A stretch of 64,000 bases of DNA, taken from Pseudomonadota bacterium. Its GTDB lineage: Bacteria > Pseudomonadota > Gammaproteobacteria > Burkholderiales > Burkholderiaceae_E. Location of the stretch: NCBI GenBank assembly GCA_963204785.1, contig CAUJHG010000017.1:1-64000 (forward strand). Direction: 5' to 3'. The notes under the pieces were generated by a model that was given only the letters and a program-made list of their open reading frames with translations, was not told where the DNA came from and made no database searches. A program made the translations under genes and the position numbers. Positions 37,220 to 45,983 of this stretch are shown here, in pieces; positions within the stretch are counted from its first letter, which is position 1, and each line of letters begins with the position of its first letter.

Positions 37220-37627
37220 TCACCTGCCGAGCTGAAGCGTCTTGAGCAGCAGCTGCCGCGCAGTGCTCATCACTTCCACGTTGTTCTGGTAGGCACGCGA
37301 GGCGGAGATCATGTTCACCATCTCGGCGACCGGATCGACGTTGCTGCCGGCAACGTAGCCCTGCGCATCAGCGAGAGGGTGCGCCGGATCGTAGACCTGC
37401 TTGCCCGGCGTGGCGTCCTCGACGACGCCGACGACCCGCACGCCCGCGGCAGCCGCCGAACGCCCCTGCTGGAGCGTCTCGAACACCACCTGCCGCGCGC
37501 GGTAGGCCTGCCCGTCCGGGCCTGCCACTGCGTCGGCGTTGGCCATGTTCGAGGCGACGACGTTCAGGCGCTGGCTCTGCGCGGAGATCGCGCTCGCCGC
37601 AATGTCGAAGATCCGGTCCAGGGACAT
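37220..37627 (-). CDS. flgC: Proximal rod protein FlgC
   Basis: A 135-residue proximal rod subunit. N-terminus [49 protein letters not shown] carries the rod signature. It also has the [36 protein letters not shown]-terminal helix found in every FlgC. It lies 15 bases after flgB and is probably coupled to it. Confidence 0.96.
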   Translation of the reverse strand: MSLDRIFDIAASAISAQSQRLNVVASNMANADAVAGPDGQAYRARQVVFETLQQGRSAAAAGVRVVGVVEDATPGKQVYDPAHPLADAQGYVAGSNVDPVAEMVNMISASRAYQNNVEVMSTARQLLLKTLQLGR

Positions 37628-37642
37628 CTTCAGCCTCCTTGC

Positions 37643-38047
37643 TCAGTCGCCGCGGATCGCCGAGAGCATCGTGCGCACGCCGTTGTCGATGAACCTGAGC
37701 GTCGCCTCGTAGCGCACCGAGTTGTCGGCGAAGTTCGCGCGCTCGCGATCGAGGTCGACGGTGTTGCCGTCGAGCGACGGCTGCTCGGGCATCCGGTAGC
37801 CGAGCCTCGGGCCCGCGCCTGCGCCGGCCGCAGTCAGATGCCGCGGGTCGGCCAGCGCAAGGGTCGCGCCCGGCATCACGCCCGTTCCGGTCGCGTTGCG
37901 CAGGGCCGCGCCGAAGTCGAAGTCCCTCGCCTGATAACCTGGGGTGTCGGCGTTGGCGATGTTCGAAGCGAGGGCTTCCTGCCGCTGCGCACGCAACTCC
38001 AGCGCCTGTCCATGGAAACCGATGTTGTCGACCATCCGTGCGAGCAT
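37643..38047 (-). CDS. flgB: Proximal rod protein FlgB
   Basis: A 134-residue proximal rod subunit and first gene of the leftward flgBCDEFGHIJKL operon. It has the rod signature LRAQRQEALASNIANADTPGYQARDFDF and the C-terminal FADNSVRYEATLRFIDNGVRTMLSAIRG. The start ATG 38047 (MLARMVDNIGFHGQALE) is preceded by a GAGG-like site. It is divergent from flgA, so the 163-bp gap must hold the class II promoters of both operons. Confidence 0.96.
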   Translation of the reverse strand: MLARMVDNIGFHGQALELRAQRQEALASNIANADTPGYQARDFDFGAALRNATGTGVMPGATLALADPRHLTAAGAGAGPRLGYRMPEQPSLDGNTVDLDRERANFADNSVRYEATLRFIDNGVRTMLSAIRGD

Positions 38048-38109
38048 CGCGCCCCCTCCTGACTGTTCCGTCCGAACCCGGACCCGGCCCATCCTCCCGG
38101 CAGTCAGGT

Positions 38110-38117
38110 GATTATTC
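38110..38117 (-). promoter_or_regulatory. Possible -10 element of the flgB operon (GAATAATC)
   Basis: GAATAATC on the minus strand, 63 bases before flgB. AATAAT differs from the TATAAT consensus at one position, and no good -35 lies 17 bases upstream. The same element stands before flhB, and GATAATC before fliL, as expected for promoters that depend on an activator such as FlhDC. Confidence 0.35.
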
Positions 38118-38210
38118 GCGGCGCCGCCCGCGTGCAAGCCTCGAAAAGCGGCCCAAGTGCCCACCTGTTCCGCTCGCCGCCCTTGCTCCGTTGCGCATAA
38201 GGTCGCGGCC

Positions 38211-39002
38211 ATGGAAATCCGCCTTCCGTCGTCCCGGACGCCCTGCTGGTGCGCGCATGCGAACGCGCGAGCGTCGCGCCGGACCGCGGCGGCCCTGCAT
38301 CCGTGGCGACGTCGCGCCATCGCCTTCGTTCTCGGGGCCCTCGTCCTTGCCGCGAGCGCCCTGCCGGCCCGGGCATCGGAGAACGAAGCCCCGGGCGCAC
38401 TGGAGGCGGGGCTGGTCGAGGCGATGATCGCCCGCGAGATCGGCGCCGACCGGCGCATCGAGGTCGAGGTGGGTCGACTCGATCCGCGCCTGCAGCTTGC
38501 GCCGTGCGAGCGGGCCGAACCCTTCGTTCCCCGTGGCACCCGGTTGTGGGGACGCAGTGCGATCGGCGTGCGCTGCATCGCCGGCGCAAGCTGGTCGGTC
38601 CTGCTGCCGGTGCAGGTGCGCGTCTACGGGAACGCGCTGATCGCGAGCGTGGCGCTGCCCGCCGGAAGCACGCCGGGTCCGGCGGACTTCCGGCTCGAGG
38701 AGGTGGATCTCACCCGTCACCAGGGATCGCTGATCGCCGACCCGGCCGAGCTCGACGGCAAGGTGCTCGCCCGTCCGATCGCCGCAGGCCAGCCCCTGCG
38801 CCAGGATGTCCTGAGGCTGCCCCCGGTGTTCGCTGCGGGGGATCCCGTGCGCATCGTGGTGCACGGCGACGGCTTCACGATCGTCGGGGAAGGGGTGGCG
38901 ATGGCCGCTGCAGCCGACGGCCAGCGCCTCAGGGTACGCACCGGGAACGGGCGCGTGGCGGTGGGGCTCGTGCGTGAGCGCGCGGTCGAGATCAGGCTCT
39001 GA
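38211..39002 (+). CDS. flgA: Flagellar P-ring assembly chaperone FlgA
   Basis: A 263-residue periplasmic chaperone needed for FlgI P-ring assembly. A long basic N-terminal region precedes the signal sequence (IAFVLGALVLAASALPARA), so the preprotein is longer than usual. The mature part has the SAF/FlgA fold: EVEVGRLDPRLQLAPCERAEPF with the conserved PC, the GRSAIGVRCIAG segment, and VVHGDGFTIVGEGVAM near the C-terminus. The start at ATG 38211 follows AAGG. It is divergent from flgB and separate from flgM, which has its own sigma28 promoter. Confidence 0.93.
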   Translation: MEIRLPSSRTPCWCAHANARASRRTAAALHPWRRRAIAFVLGALVLAASALPARASENEAPGALEAGLVEAMIAREIGADRRIEVEVGRLDPRLQLAPCERAEPFVPRGTRLWGRSAIGVRCIAGASWSVLLPVQVRVYGNALIASVALPAGSTPGPADFRLEEVDLTRHQGSLIADPAELDGKVLARPIAAGQPLRQDVLRLPPVFAAGDPVRIVVHGDGFTIVGEGVAMAAAADGQRLRVRTGNGRVAVGLVRERAVEIRL

Positions 39003-39036
39003 CGCCCGGGAAGCGCAGCTGGCGGCGCCACCGGGC

Positions 39037-39063
39037 TAAAGTCCGAGACTTCGATGCCGATAA
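39037..39063 (+). promoter_or_regulatory. Sigma28 (FliA) promoter of flgMN
   Basis: TAAA (39037-39040), exactly 15 bases, then GCCGATAA (39056-39063). This is the full consensus for the flagellar sigma factor FliA. It lies 51 bases before the flgM ATG, so FliA drives its own anti-sigma factor. Confidence 0.9.
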
Positions 39064-39113
39064 GCTCTTTGCACACCCTTGCAATCGCCGCAATCCGCGA
39101 AAGGGAGCCCGCC

Positions 39114-39434
39114 ATGAAGATCGGCCAGTCCCACGACCCCCAACGAACCAGTCATCTGCAGCCCGCGCTCGACGGGCGCGCGCGGGCGCCGGCTTCTGCC
39201 GGCGCCGTCGAACCGGTCGAAGCCGGCGAGCGGCTCGAACTGTCTGCCGCCACGCGCTCGATGGTCTCCGCGGGAACCGACACTTCGAACCCGATCCGCG
39301 AGCACAAGGTCGAAGAGATCCGTAGGGCGATCCAGGAGGGAAGCTTCCACGTCTCCGCACAGGCGGTCGCCGACCGGATGATCGCCGAAGCGGCCGAACT
39401 GGTCGAGGCGATCGCCCGCGGCACGAATCGCTGA
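39114..39434 (+). CDS. flgM: Anti-sigma28 factor FlgM
   Basis: A 106-residue FlgM. The N-terminus (MKIGQSHDPQRTSHLQPALDG) is the disordered secretion part, and the C-terminal half carries the sigma-binding helices (HKVEEIRRAIQEGSFHVSAQAVADRMIAEAAELVEAIA). It holds FliA inactive until the hook-basal body is finished and FlgM is exported. The start ATG 39114 has AGGGAG at a good distance; an upstream ATG at 39054 falls inside the promoter and is rejected. Confidence 0.95.
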   Translation: MKIGQSHDPQRTSHLQPALDGRARAPASAGAVEPVEAGERLELSAATRSMVSAGTDTSNPIREHKVEEIRRAIQEGSFHVSAQAVADRMIAEAAELVEAIARGTNR

Positions 39435-39441
39435 GCGCGCC

Positions 39442-39777
39442 GTGGATCACCCGCTGGCAGCCGGACTGAAGGAACTCGATGCCCTGCTCGGGCGCCACCG
39501 CGAGGCGATCCTCGCGCACGACGCCGCTGCGCTCGACGAGGCCAGCCGGGCGCTCGAACTGCGGATCCGGGAATTGCGCGCTTGCGGCGCGCAGGCGGCA
39601 TCGACCGAAGCGCTCGAGCGCTCCCGCGCCAGTCTGCGCGTGAACGCCGGGATGCTCACCCGCGTGCAGGCAGCCAATGCCCGCGCGCTCGCCACGATCT
39701 TCGGCGCCGAGGGATTCTACGGTGCCGGCGGAGACGATCGCCTCGCGCGCACCAGTCGCCCGCTCGACTCGGCCTGA
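39442..39777 (+). CDS. flgN: Flagellar chaperone FlgN
   Basis: A 111-residue cytoplasmic chaperone for FlgK and FlgL. The sequence is all helical, as expected (LAAGLKELDALLGRHREAIL, LEEASRALELRIREL-type, ERSRASLRVNAGMLTRVQAANARAL). It starts with GTG, only seven bases after flgM, in the canonical flgMN pair. Recognition rests mainly on length, helix pattern and position. Confidence 0.88.
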   Translation: MDHPLAAGLKELDALLGRHREAILAHDAAALDEASRALELRIRELRACGAQAASTEALERSRASLRVNAGMLTRVQAANARALATIFGAEGFYGAGGDDRLARTSRPLDSA

Positions 39778-39783
39778 ACCGGC

Positions 39784-40482
39784 TCAGGTCCAGTCCGACA
39801 GCCCGGCTCTCAGGCGCGCGACCGCCTGGCTGTGAAGTTGCGAGACCCTCGATTCGGTGACCCCGAGGACCGCACCGATCTCCTTCAGGCTGAGATCCTG
39901 CTCGTAGTACAGCCCCATGATCAGCCGCTCCCGCTCCGGAAGGCGCTCGATCTGGGCGACCAGCGCCGCGCGGAAACGGTCGTCGCGCAGCATCCCGAGC
40001 AGATCCGTGGCCGTATCGCCGGCGAGGGCGCCCTCCTCCGGGTCGAGATCGTCGAGCGGAATCAGTTGCCCGCTGCGGGACTCTGCCAGCATCGACTGGT
40101 AGGCATCGAGCCCGATGCCGAGTTCATCGGCGATCTCGCGCTCGGAGGGGCTTCGATGCGTCCGCTGCTCGAGCCGGCGGATCGCCGACTCGATCTCGCG
40201 CTGGTTGCGTCGCACGGAGCGGGGCAGCCAGTCGGCGCCGCGCAGTTCGTCGAGCATCGCGCCGCGCACCCGCTGCATCGCGAAGGTCTCGAACTGCGCG
40301 CCCTGATCGGCCTGGTAGCGCGACAGCGCATCGAACAGCCCGATCATCCCCGCCTGGACCAGGTCGTCGATCTCGACGTTGGCCGGCAGGCGGGTGATCA
40401 GCTGCGCGGCAACCCGCCTCACCATCGGCCCGTAGCGCTCGATCACCGCATCCCGGTCGAGCGTCCCGCGTGAGGTGTACAT
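39784..40482 (-). CDS. fliA: Flagellar RNA polymerase sigma factor FliA (sigma28)
   Basis: A 232-residue sigma28. Region 2 has VRRVAAQLITRLPANVEIDDLVQAGMIGLFDALSRY and FETFAMQRVRGAMLDELRGADWLPRSVR. Region 4 has LIMGLYYEQDLSLKEIGAVLGVTESRVSQLHSQAV, the -35 recognition helix-turn-helix. It is the last gene of the flhBAFG-fliA operon and converges on flgN. It reads the promoters at flgM, fliC, fliS and motA found in this window. Confidence 0.97.
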   Translation of the reverse strand: MYTSRGTLDRDAVIERYGPMVRRVAAQLITRLPANVEIDDLVQAGMIGLFDALSRYQADQGAQFETFAMQRVRGAMLDELRGADWLPRSVRRNQREIESAIRRLEQRTHRSPSEREIADELGIGLDAYQSMLAESRSGQLIPLDDLDPEEGALAGDTATDLLGMLRDDRFRAALVAQIERLPERERLIMGLYYEQDLSLKEIGAVLGVTESRVSQLHSQAVARLRAGLSDWT

Positions 40483-40494
40483 CGGCGCTCCCCG

Positions 40495-41220
40495 TCAGTG
40501 CAGCAGCGGGCTTTGCGCGCCCACCGTCGCCAGCGACCAGCCGCGCACGGCCCGGGCAACGGGGGCCAGGCCGGCACCGGCATCGGCCGGCGCGACGGCG
40601 GCGTCGATGCGCTGCCGTCCGCGCTCCAGGGCCCGGTCGAGCCGGCCCGCGAAGCCGACCTCGACCCCGAGGTAGCGCGCCGCCACCGCGGCCAGCCGAC
40701 GCTGGCGCGGCAGTGCGAGCGCGGGATCGTCCAGATCTTCGAAGAGCAGCCGGAAGCGGGAGAAACCATGACCACGGGCAAGGCGCTTGACCAGCGCGTA
40801 GGCGCTGGCGAGGTCCTCCCGGCGCGGCCCGCAGAGCACGAGCGTCTCCGGATGCAGACGGGCGAGCATCGGCCCGAGCAGATCCTCGGGGGCTGCCAGC
40901 ACTGCGAGCTCGTAGCCCTTGTGGGCGATCGGCAGCGCCTCGAGCCAGGCTGCCGCGCCGGCCGTCCCGCTGCGGCCGAGGCGATCGGGCAAGGCAACGC
41001 GTCGAACCGTCGCATGGCGTGCCTGCGCTGCCGCGGCTTCGTCCCCGTTCGCCACCAGCAGCGTGCGGCAGCCATGCCGGCCGAGCGCTTCGGCGATCCC
41101 CGCGGCCACCTGCGCGGCGCCATCGCCCGTCGCGGTCCCGATCACTGGCAGCACGCGCAGCGGGGGCTGCTGCAGCAACTGGCGCAGCCCCGCCGCCTGG
41201 TCCTGGCCCGGCTCAAACAC
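40495..41220 (-). CDS. flhG: FlhG/FleN-like MinD-family protein with degenerate P-loop
   Basis: A 241-residue MinD-like protein in the FlhG position behind flhF. The N-terminus has the FlhG motif DQAAGLRQLL, which in FlhG proteins stimulates the GTPase FlhF. The region that should carry the Walker A motif KGGVGKT instead reads VIGTATGDGAAQVAAG, with no Lys, so ATP binding of the normal MinD kind is unlikely. The rest keeps the general MinD layout (CRTLLVANGD, YELAVLAAPEDLL) but is short. The GTG start overlaps the flhF stop by 8 bases. It may keep only its FlhF-binding role. Confidence 0.85.
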   Translation of the reverse strand: MFEPGQDQAAGLRQLLQQPPLRVLPVIGTATGDGAAQVAAGIAEALGRHGCRTLLVANGDEAAAAQARHATVRRVALPDRLGRSGTAGAAAWLEALPIAHKGYELAVLAAPEDLLGPMLARLHPETLVLCGPRREDLASAYALVKRLARGHGFSRFRLLFEDLDDPALALPRQRRLAAVAARYLGVEVGFAGRLDRALERGRQRIDAAVAPADAGAGLAPVARAVRGWSLATVGAQSPLLH

Positions 41221-42646
41221 TGGCGACCCGGCCGGCGATCGTGGCGCGCGCCATCAGTGCCTGCAGTTCCTGCGGCTGGAGATCCGGGCCGCTGTCGCCC
41301 GCTGCCAGCGCACGGTCGACCAGCCATTGCGCGTCGGGCGCGCTCCAGTCCTCCGGAACGCGCTGCCCGTTCGCCAACCCGACGATTCGCAGACGATGCC
41401 GCAGCGCGCAGTCCAGCACCCCGCCCAGCCGCGCCGCCTCGTCGATCTTGGTCAGGACCACTCCCGCTGCCGCCTGGGCCCGGTAGGCGCAGACCACGTC
41501 GTCGAGCGTGTCGACCTGCGCGGTCGCATTGAGCACCACCAGCCTGCGGACCTGCGGCGCCTCGAGCGCCCGCAACAGCATCTCGACGCGCTGGTCGCGC
41601 TGCCCGAGCCCCGCGGTGTCGATCAGGACCAGCTTGCGACTGCCGAAGAGCTGGAGCAGATCGGCAAGCGTCGCGGTGTCGTGCGCGACGTGCACCGGGA
41701 CACCGAGCATCCGCCCGTAGCTGCGCAACTGGTCGCTGCCGCCGATCCGGTAGGCATCCAGCGTGACCAGACCGACCGAGCCCACGCCATGCGCGAGAGC
41801 GAAGCGCGCCGCGAGTTTCGCGGTGGTGGTGGTCTTGCCCACGCCGGTGGGACCGACCAGGGCGAAGACGCCTCCGGTCTGCAGCGGAGACCCCGCCGGG
41901 TCGCAGGCCAGGTTGTGCGCGAGCGCCCGTCGCAGCCAGCCCGCGGCCTGCGCGTCGGTCCAGGTCCGGGGCACGCGCGACAGCACGATCCGCGCCAGCG
42001 GCGCCGAGAAGCCCGCTGCAAGCAGGATGGCGAGCAGGCGCGCCTGCGCCCCGCCCCGGCGCGCCTGGTCGAGCCAGGCCAGTGCGCCGATCTGCTCCGA
42101 AATGAATCCGCGCAGCGAACGCAGCTCCTCGAGCACCTGCGCAGACTCGGGAGCAGCTACCGGCCTGGGCGTCGGCACGGGTGCGCGCGCCTCCAGGGGC
42201 GCAATGACGGCGCTCCTTGGTCCGGCCGCTCCCGAGGCAGCCTCGTGCGGCGCAAGGGCCTCGGAGGCGCGAGCGGCGATCGGCTCCATGGGAGCCGTCC
42301 CGCTCGCGCCATCCGCTGCCGCCAGCGTCGATTTCCGCGCCAGGCGCTCCCGCACGTACTGCTGGAAGGACAGGGTGCTCATCTCGCCCGCGGCCGCGCC
42401 GGAGTCCGCCTGCGCCGTCGCCGTCGGACGCGGTGCCGCCGCGGGCGGATGCGCATCGGCGCGCGACGTCGCTTGCGCGCCGGTGGCTGCGCCCGACGCA
42501 GGCAGGGCATCGGCGGGCATCGCCAGCAGCTCGACCCCGCCGTCCACCGCCTGGTTGCGCAGCACGACCGCCTGCGAACCCAGTTCCCGGCGCAGCGCAG
42601 CCAGCGCCTCCCTGTTGGTGCGACCGAAGTAGCGCCTGATGTTCAC
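41213..42646 (-). CDS. flhF: Flagellar biosynthesis SRP-like GTPase FlhF
   Basis: A 477-residue GTPase that sets the site and number of flagella. The N-terminus (MNIRRYFGRTNREALAALRREL) is typical. A Pro/Ala-rich linker of about 80 residues follows, then an N-domain, and a G domain with G1 GPTGVGKTTTTAKLAAR (residues 265-281), DAYRIGGSDQLRSYG, DTAGLGQRDQR and LTKIDEAARLGG. It starts with GTG overlapping the flhA stop (GTGA). Together with flhG it suggests polar or limited placement of flagella. Confidence 0.95.
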   Translation of the reverse strand: MNIRRYFGRTNREALAALRRELGSQAVVLRNQAVDGGVELLAMPADALPASGAATGAQATSRADAHPPAAAPRPTATAQADSGAAAGEMSTLSFQQYVRERLARKSTLAAADGASGTAPMEPIAARASEALAPHEAASGAAGPRSAVIAPLEARAPVPTPRPVAAPESAQVLEELRSLRGFISEQIGALAWLDQARRGGAQARLLAILLAAGFSAPLARIVLSRVPRTWTDAQAAGWLRRALAHNLACDPAGSPLQTGGVFALVGPTGVGKTTTTAKLAARFALAHGVGSVGLVTLDAYRIGGSDQLRSYGRMLGVPVHVAHDTATLADLLQLFGSRKLVLIDTAGLGQRDQRVEMLLRALEAPQVRRLVVLNATAQVDTLDDVVCAYRAQAAAGVVLTKIDEAARLGGVLDCALRHRLRIVGLANGQRVPEDWSAPDAQWLVDRALAAGDSGPDLQPQELQALMARATIAGRVASV

Positions 42647-44754
42647 GTCGTCTCTCCGATGATCCGGCCGATGCGGATCGCATTGGATTCGGGGATCTCC
42701 GAGTGCCCGAGCACCCGCAGGCGTGGCGCCGCCTTGCGCAGCAGGCGCGCCAGCGGCACGCGGATGCGGTCAGGCACCAGCAGACACGCCGGCACGCCGG
42801 CTTCCTCCTGCGCGGTCGCGGCCTGCGCCGAGGCCGAGATCACGAAGTCGGCCACACCGGGCTCGAGCGCAGCGCTCGCCCCCGGCGCCAGCCCCTGCAC
42901 GAGCAGGGCCTCGAGGCGGGGCTCGAAGGCGACCACGCTCAGCTCGCTGACCGGACCGAACACCTGCTGCACGATCGCCGGCGCCAGCGCGATGCGGACC
43001 TCGCGCGTGAGTTCGGCTGGGTCCTGGGTCCGCACGCCGTGCTCGGCCAGCGTCTCGAGGATGCCTCGCAGGTCGCGCACGTGAACCGACTCCTCGAGCA
43101 GGTTCTGCAGCACCTTCTGGAACACCGACACCGAGAGCATCTTCGGCACCACGTCCTCGCCGAGCTTCGGCACGTGACGGCCCAGGTGCTCGAGCAGGTG
43201 CAGGACCTCGGAGCGGCCCAGCAGGCGCGCAGCGTTCGTCTGCATCAGGTGGTGGACGTGGGTCGCGATCACGGTCGCCGCGTCGACCACGGTATAGCCC
43301 GCCGCCTGTGCGGCCTCGCGCTGCGCATCGTCGATCCACCAGGCAGGCAGCCCGAAGGCCGGATCGGCTGTGCGGGTGCCTGCCAGCGGGGTGGTGGCAT
43401 GCCCCGGGTCGATCGCCATCCACATTCCCGGGAAGCAGTCGCCTTCACCGACCACGACACCGCGGATCGTGACCCGATAGGCGCTCGGACGCAGTTCGAG
43501 GTTGTCGCGAATGTGCACTGCCGGCGGCAGGAAGCCGACTTCCGCAGCGAACTTGCGCCGCGCGCCCTTGATCCGGGCGAGAAGGTCGGCGCCGTCCTTG
43601 CGGTCGACCAGGGTGATCAGCCGATAGCCGAGCTCGAGCCCGAGCGCATCGACCGGCGTCACGTCGTCCCACGAGGCGTCCGTGTCCGCCTGCCCTGCCG
43701 GCGCCTGCGCCGGCGCAGGCAGCTTCGCGAGCCGCTGCCGCTCGGACACCTTCCAGGCCAGGTAGCCGCAGCCGAGCGCCAGCGCGAAGAACACCAGATG
43801 CGGCATCCCGGGCACCAGTCCGAAGATGCCGAGCACCGCGGCCGACAGCGCGAGCGCGCGCGGGGTCGAGAAGAGCTGGCTCGCGAGCTGCCCGCCGACG
43901 TCCTGGTCGTTGCCCACCCGCGAGACGATCAGTCCGGCGGCCACCGAGATCACGAGCGCAGGGATCTGCGCGACCAGCGCATCGCCGATCGCCAGCAGCA
44001 CGTAGTTGCCCGCAGCCCGGGACAGCGTCAGGTCGTGCTGCAGCACGCCGATCGCCAGCCCGCCGACGATGTTGATCACCAGGATCATGATTCCCGCGAT
44101 CGCATCGCCCCGGACGAACTTCGACGCGCCGTCCATCGAGCCGTAGAAGTCGGCTTCCTGGCCCACTTCGAGCCGCCGGCGTCGTGCCTCCGCCTGGTCG
44201 ATCAGCCCGGAGTTCAGGTCCGCATCGATCGCCATCTGCTTGCCCGGCATCGCGTCCAGCGCGAAGCGCGCGGACACTTCGGCGATCCGGCCCGCGCCCT
44301 TGGTGACGACCACGAAGTTGATCACCGTCAGGATGGCGAAGACGATGATGCCGACCGCGAAGTTGCCGCCGATCAGGAAGTTGGCGAACGACTCGATCAC
44401 GTGTCCGGCGACGTCGGTGCCGGTGTGGCCGTTCATCAGCACGGCCCGGGTCGAGGCGACGTTCAGCGACAGCCGCAGCAGGGTGGTGACCAGCAGCACC
44501 GACGGGAACACCGCGAACTCCAGCGGGCGCACCGTGTAGGTCGACACGAGCAGCACCACCACCGCAAGCCCGATGTTGAAGGTGAACAGCAGGTCGAGCA
44601 GCAGCGGCGGCAGCGGCAGCACCATCATCGCCAGCATCAGGACGATGACGATCGGCACCGAGAGCGCCTGCAGCGGGGGCATCCGGCTGACCAGCCCGCC
44701 TGCCCGTCCGGTCAGCGCGGCCAGTCCGGCCAGCGGGGATTCGCCCGCCCTCAT
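42643..44754 (-). CDS. flhA: Flagellar export gate protein FlhA
   Basis: The 703-residue largest component of the flagellar type III export gate. Eight hydrophobic segments fill the N-terminal half, including PPLLLDLLFTFNIGLAVVVLL and the FHIPEP region (RIAEVSARFALDAMPGKQMAIDADL). It also has FVRGDAIAGIMILVINIVGGLAIG and LAIGDALVAQIPALVISVAAGLIVSR. The C-terminal half is the cytoplasmic nonameric ring that docks chaperones and the ATPase FliI. Its start overlaps the flhB stop (ATGA). Confidence 0.97.
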   Translation of the reverse strand: MRAGESPLAGLAALTGRAGGLVSRMPPLQALSVPIVIVLMLAMMVLPLPPLLLDLLFTFNIGLAVVVLLVSTYTVRPLEFAVFPSVLLVTTLLRLSLNVASTRAVLMNGHTGTDVAGHVIESFANFLIGGNFAVGIIVFAILTVINFVVVTKGAGRIAEVSARFALDAMPGKQMAIDADLNSGLIDQAEARRRRLEVGQEADFYGSMDGASKFVRGDAIAGIMILVINIVGGLAIGVLQHDLTLSRAAGNYVLLAIGDALVAQIPALVISVAAGLIVSRVGNDQDVGGQLASQLFSTPRALALSAAVLGIFGLVPGMPHLVFFALALGCGYLAWKVSERQRLAKLPAPAQAPAGQADTDASWDDVTPVDALGLELGYRLITLVDRKDGADLLARIKGARRKFAAEVGFLPPAVHIRDNLELRPSAYRVTIRGVVVGEGDCFPGMWMAIDPGHATTPLAGTRTADPAFGLPAWWIDDAQREAAQAAGYTVVDAATVIATHVHHLMQTNAARLLGRSEVLHLLEHLGRHVPKLGEDVVPKMLSVSVFQKVLQNLLEESVHVRDLRGILETLAEHGVRTQDPAELTREVRIALAPAIVQQVFGPVSELSVVAFEPRLEALLVQGLAPGASAALEPGVADFVISASAQAATAQEEAGVPACLLVPDRIRVPLARLLRKAAPRLRVLGHSEIPESNAIRIGRIIGETT

Positions 44755-45899
44755 CGCAGGCCCTCGGCAGGATCGAAGCCGGGCGGCAGTTCAAGGTCCT
44801 CGGGACCGCGCGGGTGCGGATCGCGGCCCGGAACGTAGGCGCGCAGGCGGTAGACGTATGCGAGGACCTGCGCCACCGCCCCGTAGAGCGCGGCAGGGAT
44901 CTCGCGATCGAGCTCGACGTGGGCGTGCAGCGCGCGCGCCAGCGGAGGCGCCTCGACGATCGGCACCCCGGCGTCCATCGCGAGCTCGCGGATCTTCGCT
45001 GCCAGGTGATCCGCCCCCTTGGCGACGACCCGCGGCGCGGCCATCTTCGACTGGTCGTAGCGCACCGCGACCGCGTAGTGCGAGGGGTTGGTGATCACGA
45101 CGTCCGCAGCGGGAACCGCGGCGAGCATCCGCCCGCGGGCGATCTCGCGCTGGCGCGCCCGAAGCCGCCCGCGCAGCGCCGGATCGCCTTCGGCCTCGCG
45201 CATCTCCTCGCGCGCTTCGCGGTGGGTCATCCGCAGCTTGCGGCGATGGCGCCACCACTGCAGCGGCGCGTCGACCAGCGCAGAGAGCAGAAGCAGCCCT
45301 GCAAGCAGCCCCAGCCCCGCGATCGCGCCGTCGTGGATTCCGTCCAGCGCCGATGCGATCGGCATCGATGCGAAGCCGACGTACTGCGACAGCCGGTCGA
45401 TGACGAACCAGAGAGCAAGCGCCACGAGCGCCAGCGCCAGCATCCCCAGCCTGGCCAGATCGACGAGAGTGTCGCGCGAGAAGACCCGCCCCAGGCCGGC
45501 GAGCGGGTCGATGCGTCCCGCCTTGGGGGCAAGCACACCGGGCGCCAGCACCGCTCCTCCGGGAATCAGGCTGGCGGTCAGCCCGGCCAGGGCCAGCGTG
45601 CCACAGGCCGGCAGCAGCACCCACAAGGCCGCCGAGAACGACTCGCCCAGTCCCAGCGAGAGCCAGCGCGCCTCGATCGCCTGCTCGCGGGTGAGCGTGA
45701 GCCCCTGCCGCACGATCGACAGGCACTGGCTGCCCAGCCAGGAGCCGAAGCCCGCGATTCCGGCCAGCGCCGCGCCGATGACGAAGGCATGCCCGACGTC
45801 GCGCGAGCGCGCAAGCTGCCCCTCGCTGCGTGCCTTCTCCAGGCGCCGCGGCGACGGCGCTAGTTGTCTGTCCTCACGGTCGGCGTCGCTGTCGGCCAT
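44751..45899 (-). CDS. flhB: Flagellar export switch protein FlhB
   Basis: A 382-residue export-gate protein that switches secretion from hook to filament subunits. It has four membrane segments after DREDRQLAPSPRRLEKARSEGQLARSRDV. The cytoplasmic autocleavage site is NPSH (in DVVITNPSHYAVAV), where the family norm is NPTH; the cleaving Asn-Pro bond is kept, but the second loop residue is Ser. The C-terminal helix continues QVLAYVYRLRAYVPG. It is the first gene of the flhBAFG-fliA operon, 84 bases after motB. Confidence 0.96.
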   Translation of the reverse strand: MADSDADREDRQLAPSPRRLEKARSEGQLARSRDVGHAFVIGAALAGIAGFGSWLGSQCLSIVRQGLTLTREQAIEARWLSLGLGESFSAALWVLLPACGTLALAGLTASLIPGGAVLAPGVLAPKAGRIDPLAGLGRVFSRDTLVDLARLGMLALALVALALWFVIDRLSQYVGFASMPIASALDGIHDGAIAGLGLLAGLLLLSALVDAPLQWWRHRRKLRMTHREAREEMREAEGDPALRGRLRARQREIARGRMLAAVPAADVVITNPSHYAVAVRYDQSKMAAPRVVAKGADHLAAKIRELAMDAGVPIVEAPPLARALHAHVELDREIPAALYGAVAQVLAYVYRLRAYVPGRDPHPRGPEDLELPPGFDPAEGLR

Positions 45900-45927
45900 C
45901 GTCCGGGCTCGAGAGAATCCCCGGTTC

Positions 45928-45935
45928 GATTATTC
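45928..45935 (-). promoter_or_regulatory. Possible -10 element of the flhB operon (GAATAATC)
   Basis: GAATAATC on the minus strand, 29 bases before flhB and within the motB-flhB gap, identical to the element before flgB. It suggests flhB has a class II promoter of its own rather than depending on read-through from motAB. Confidence 0.35.
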
Positions 45936-45983
45936 CCTCGCGCGCGAAGCCGGCAGGCGAGGAAAAGCGCGGCTGCGCCCGGT

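Noticed and set aside
33340..37245. A 1,301-codon plus-strand open frame
   Set aside because: It lies antisense across flgH-flgC, all of which have full family signatures; its composition is Arg/His/Asp-rich noise.
40919..43084. A 721-codon plus-strand open frame
   Set aside because: Antisense to flhF, flhG and the end of flhA; no domain signature.
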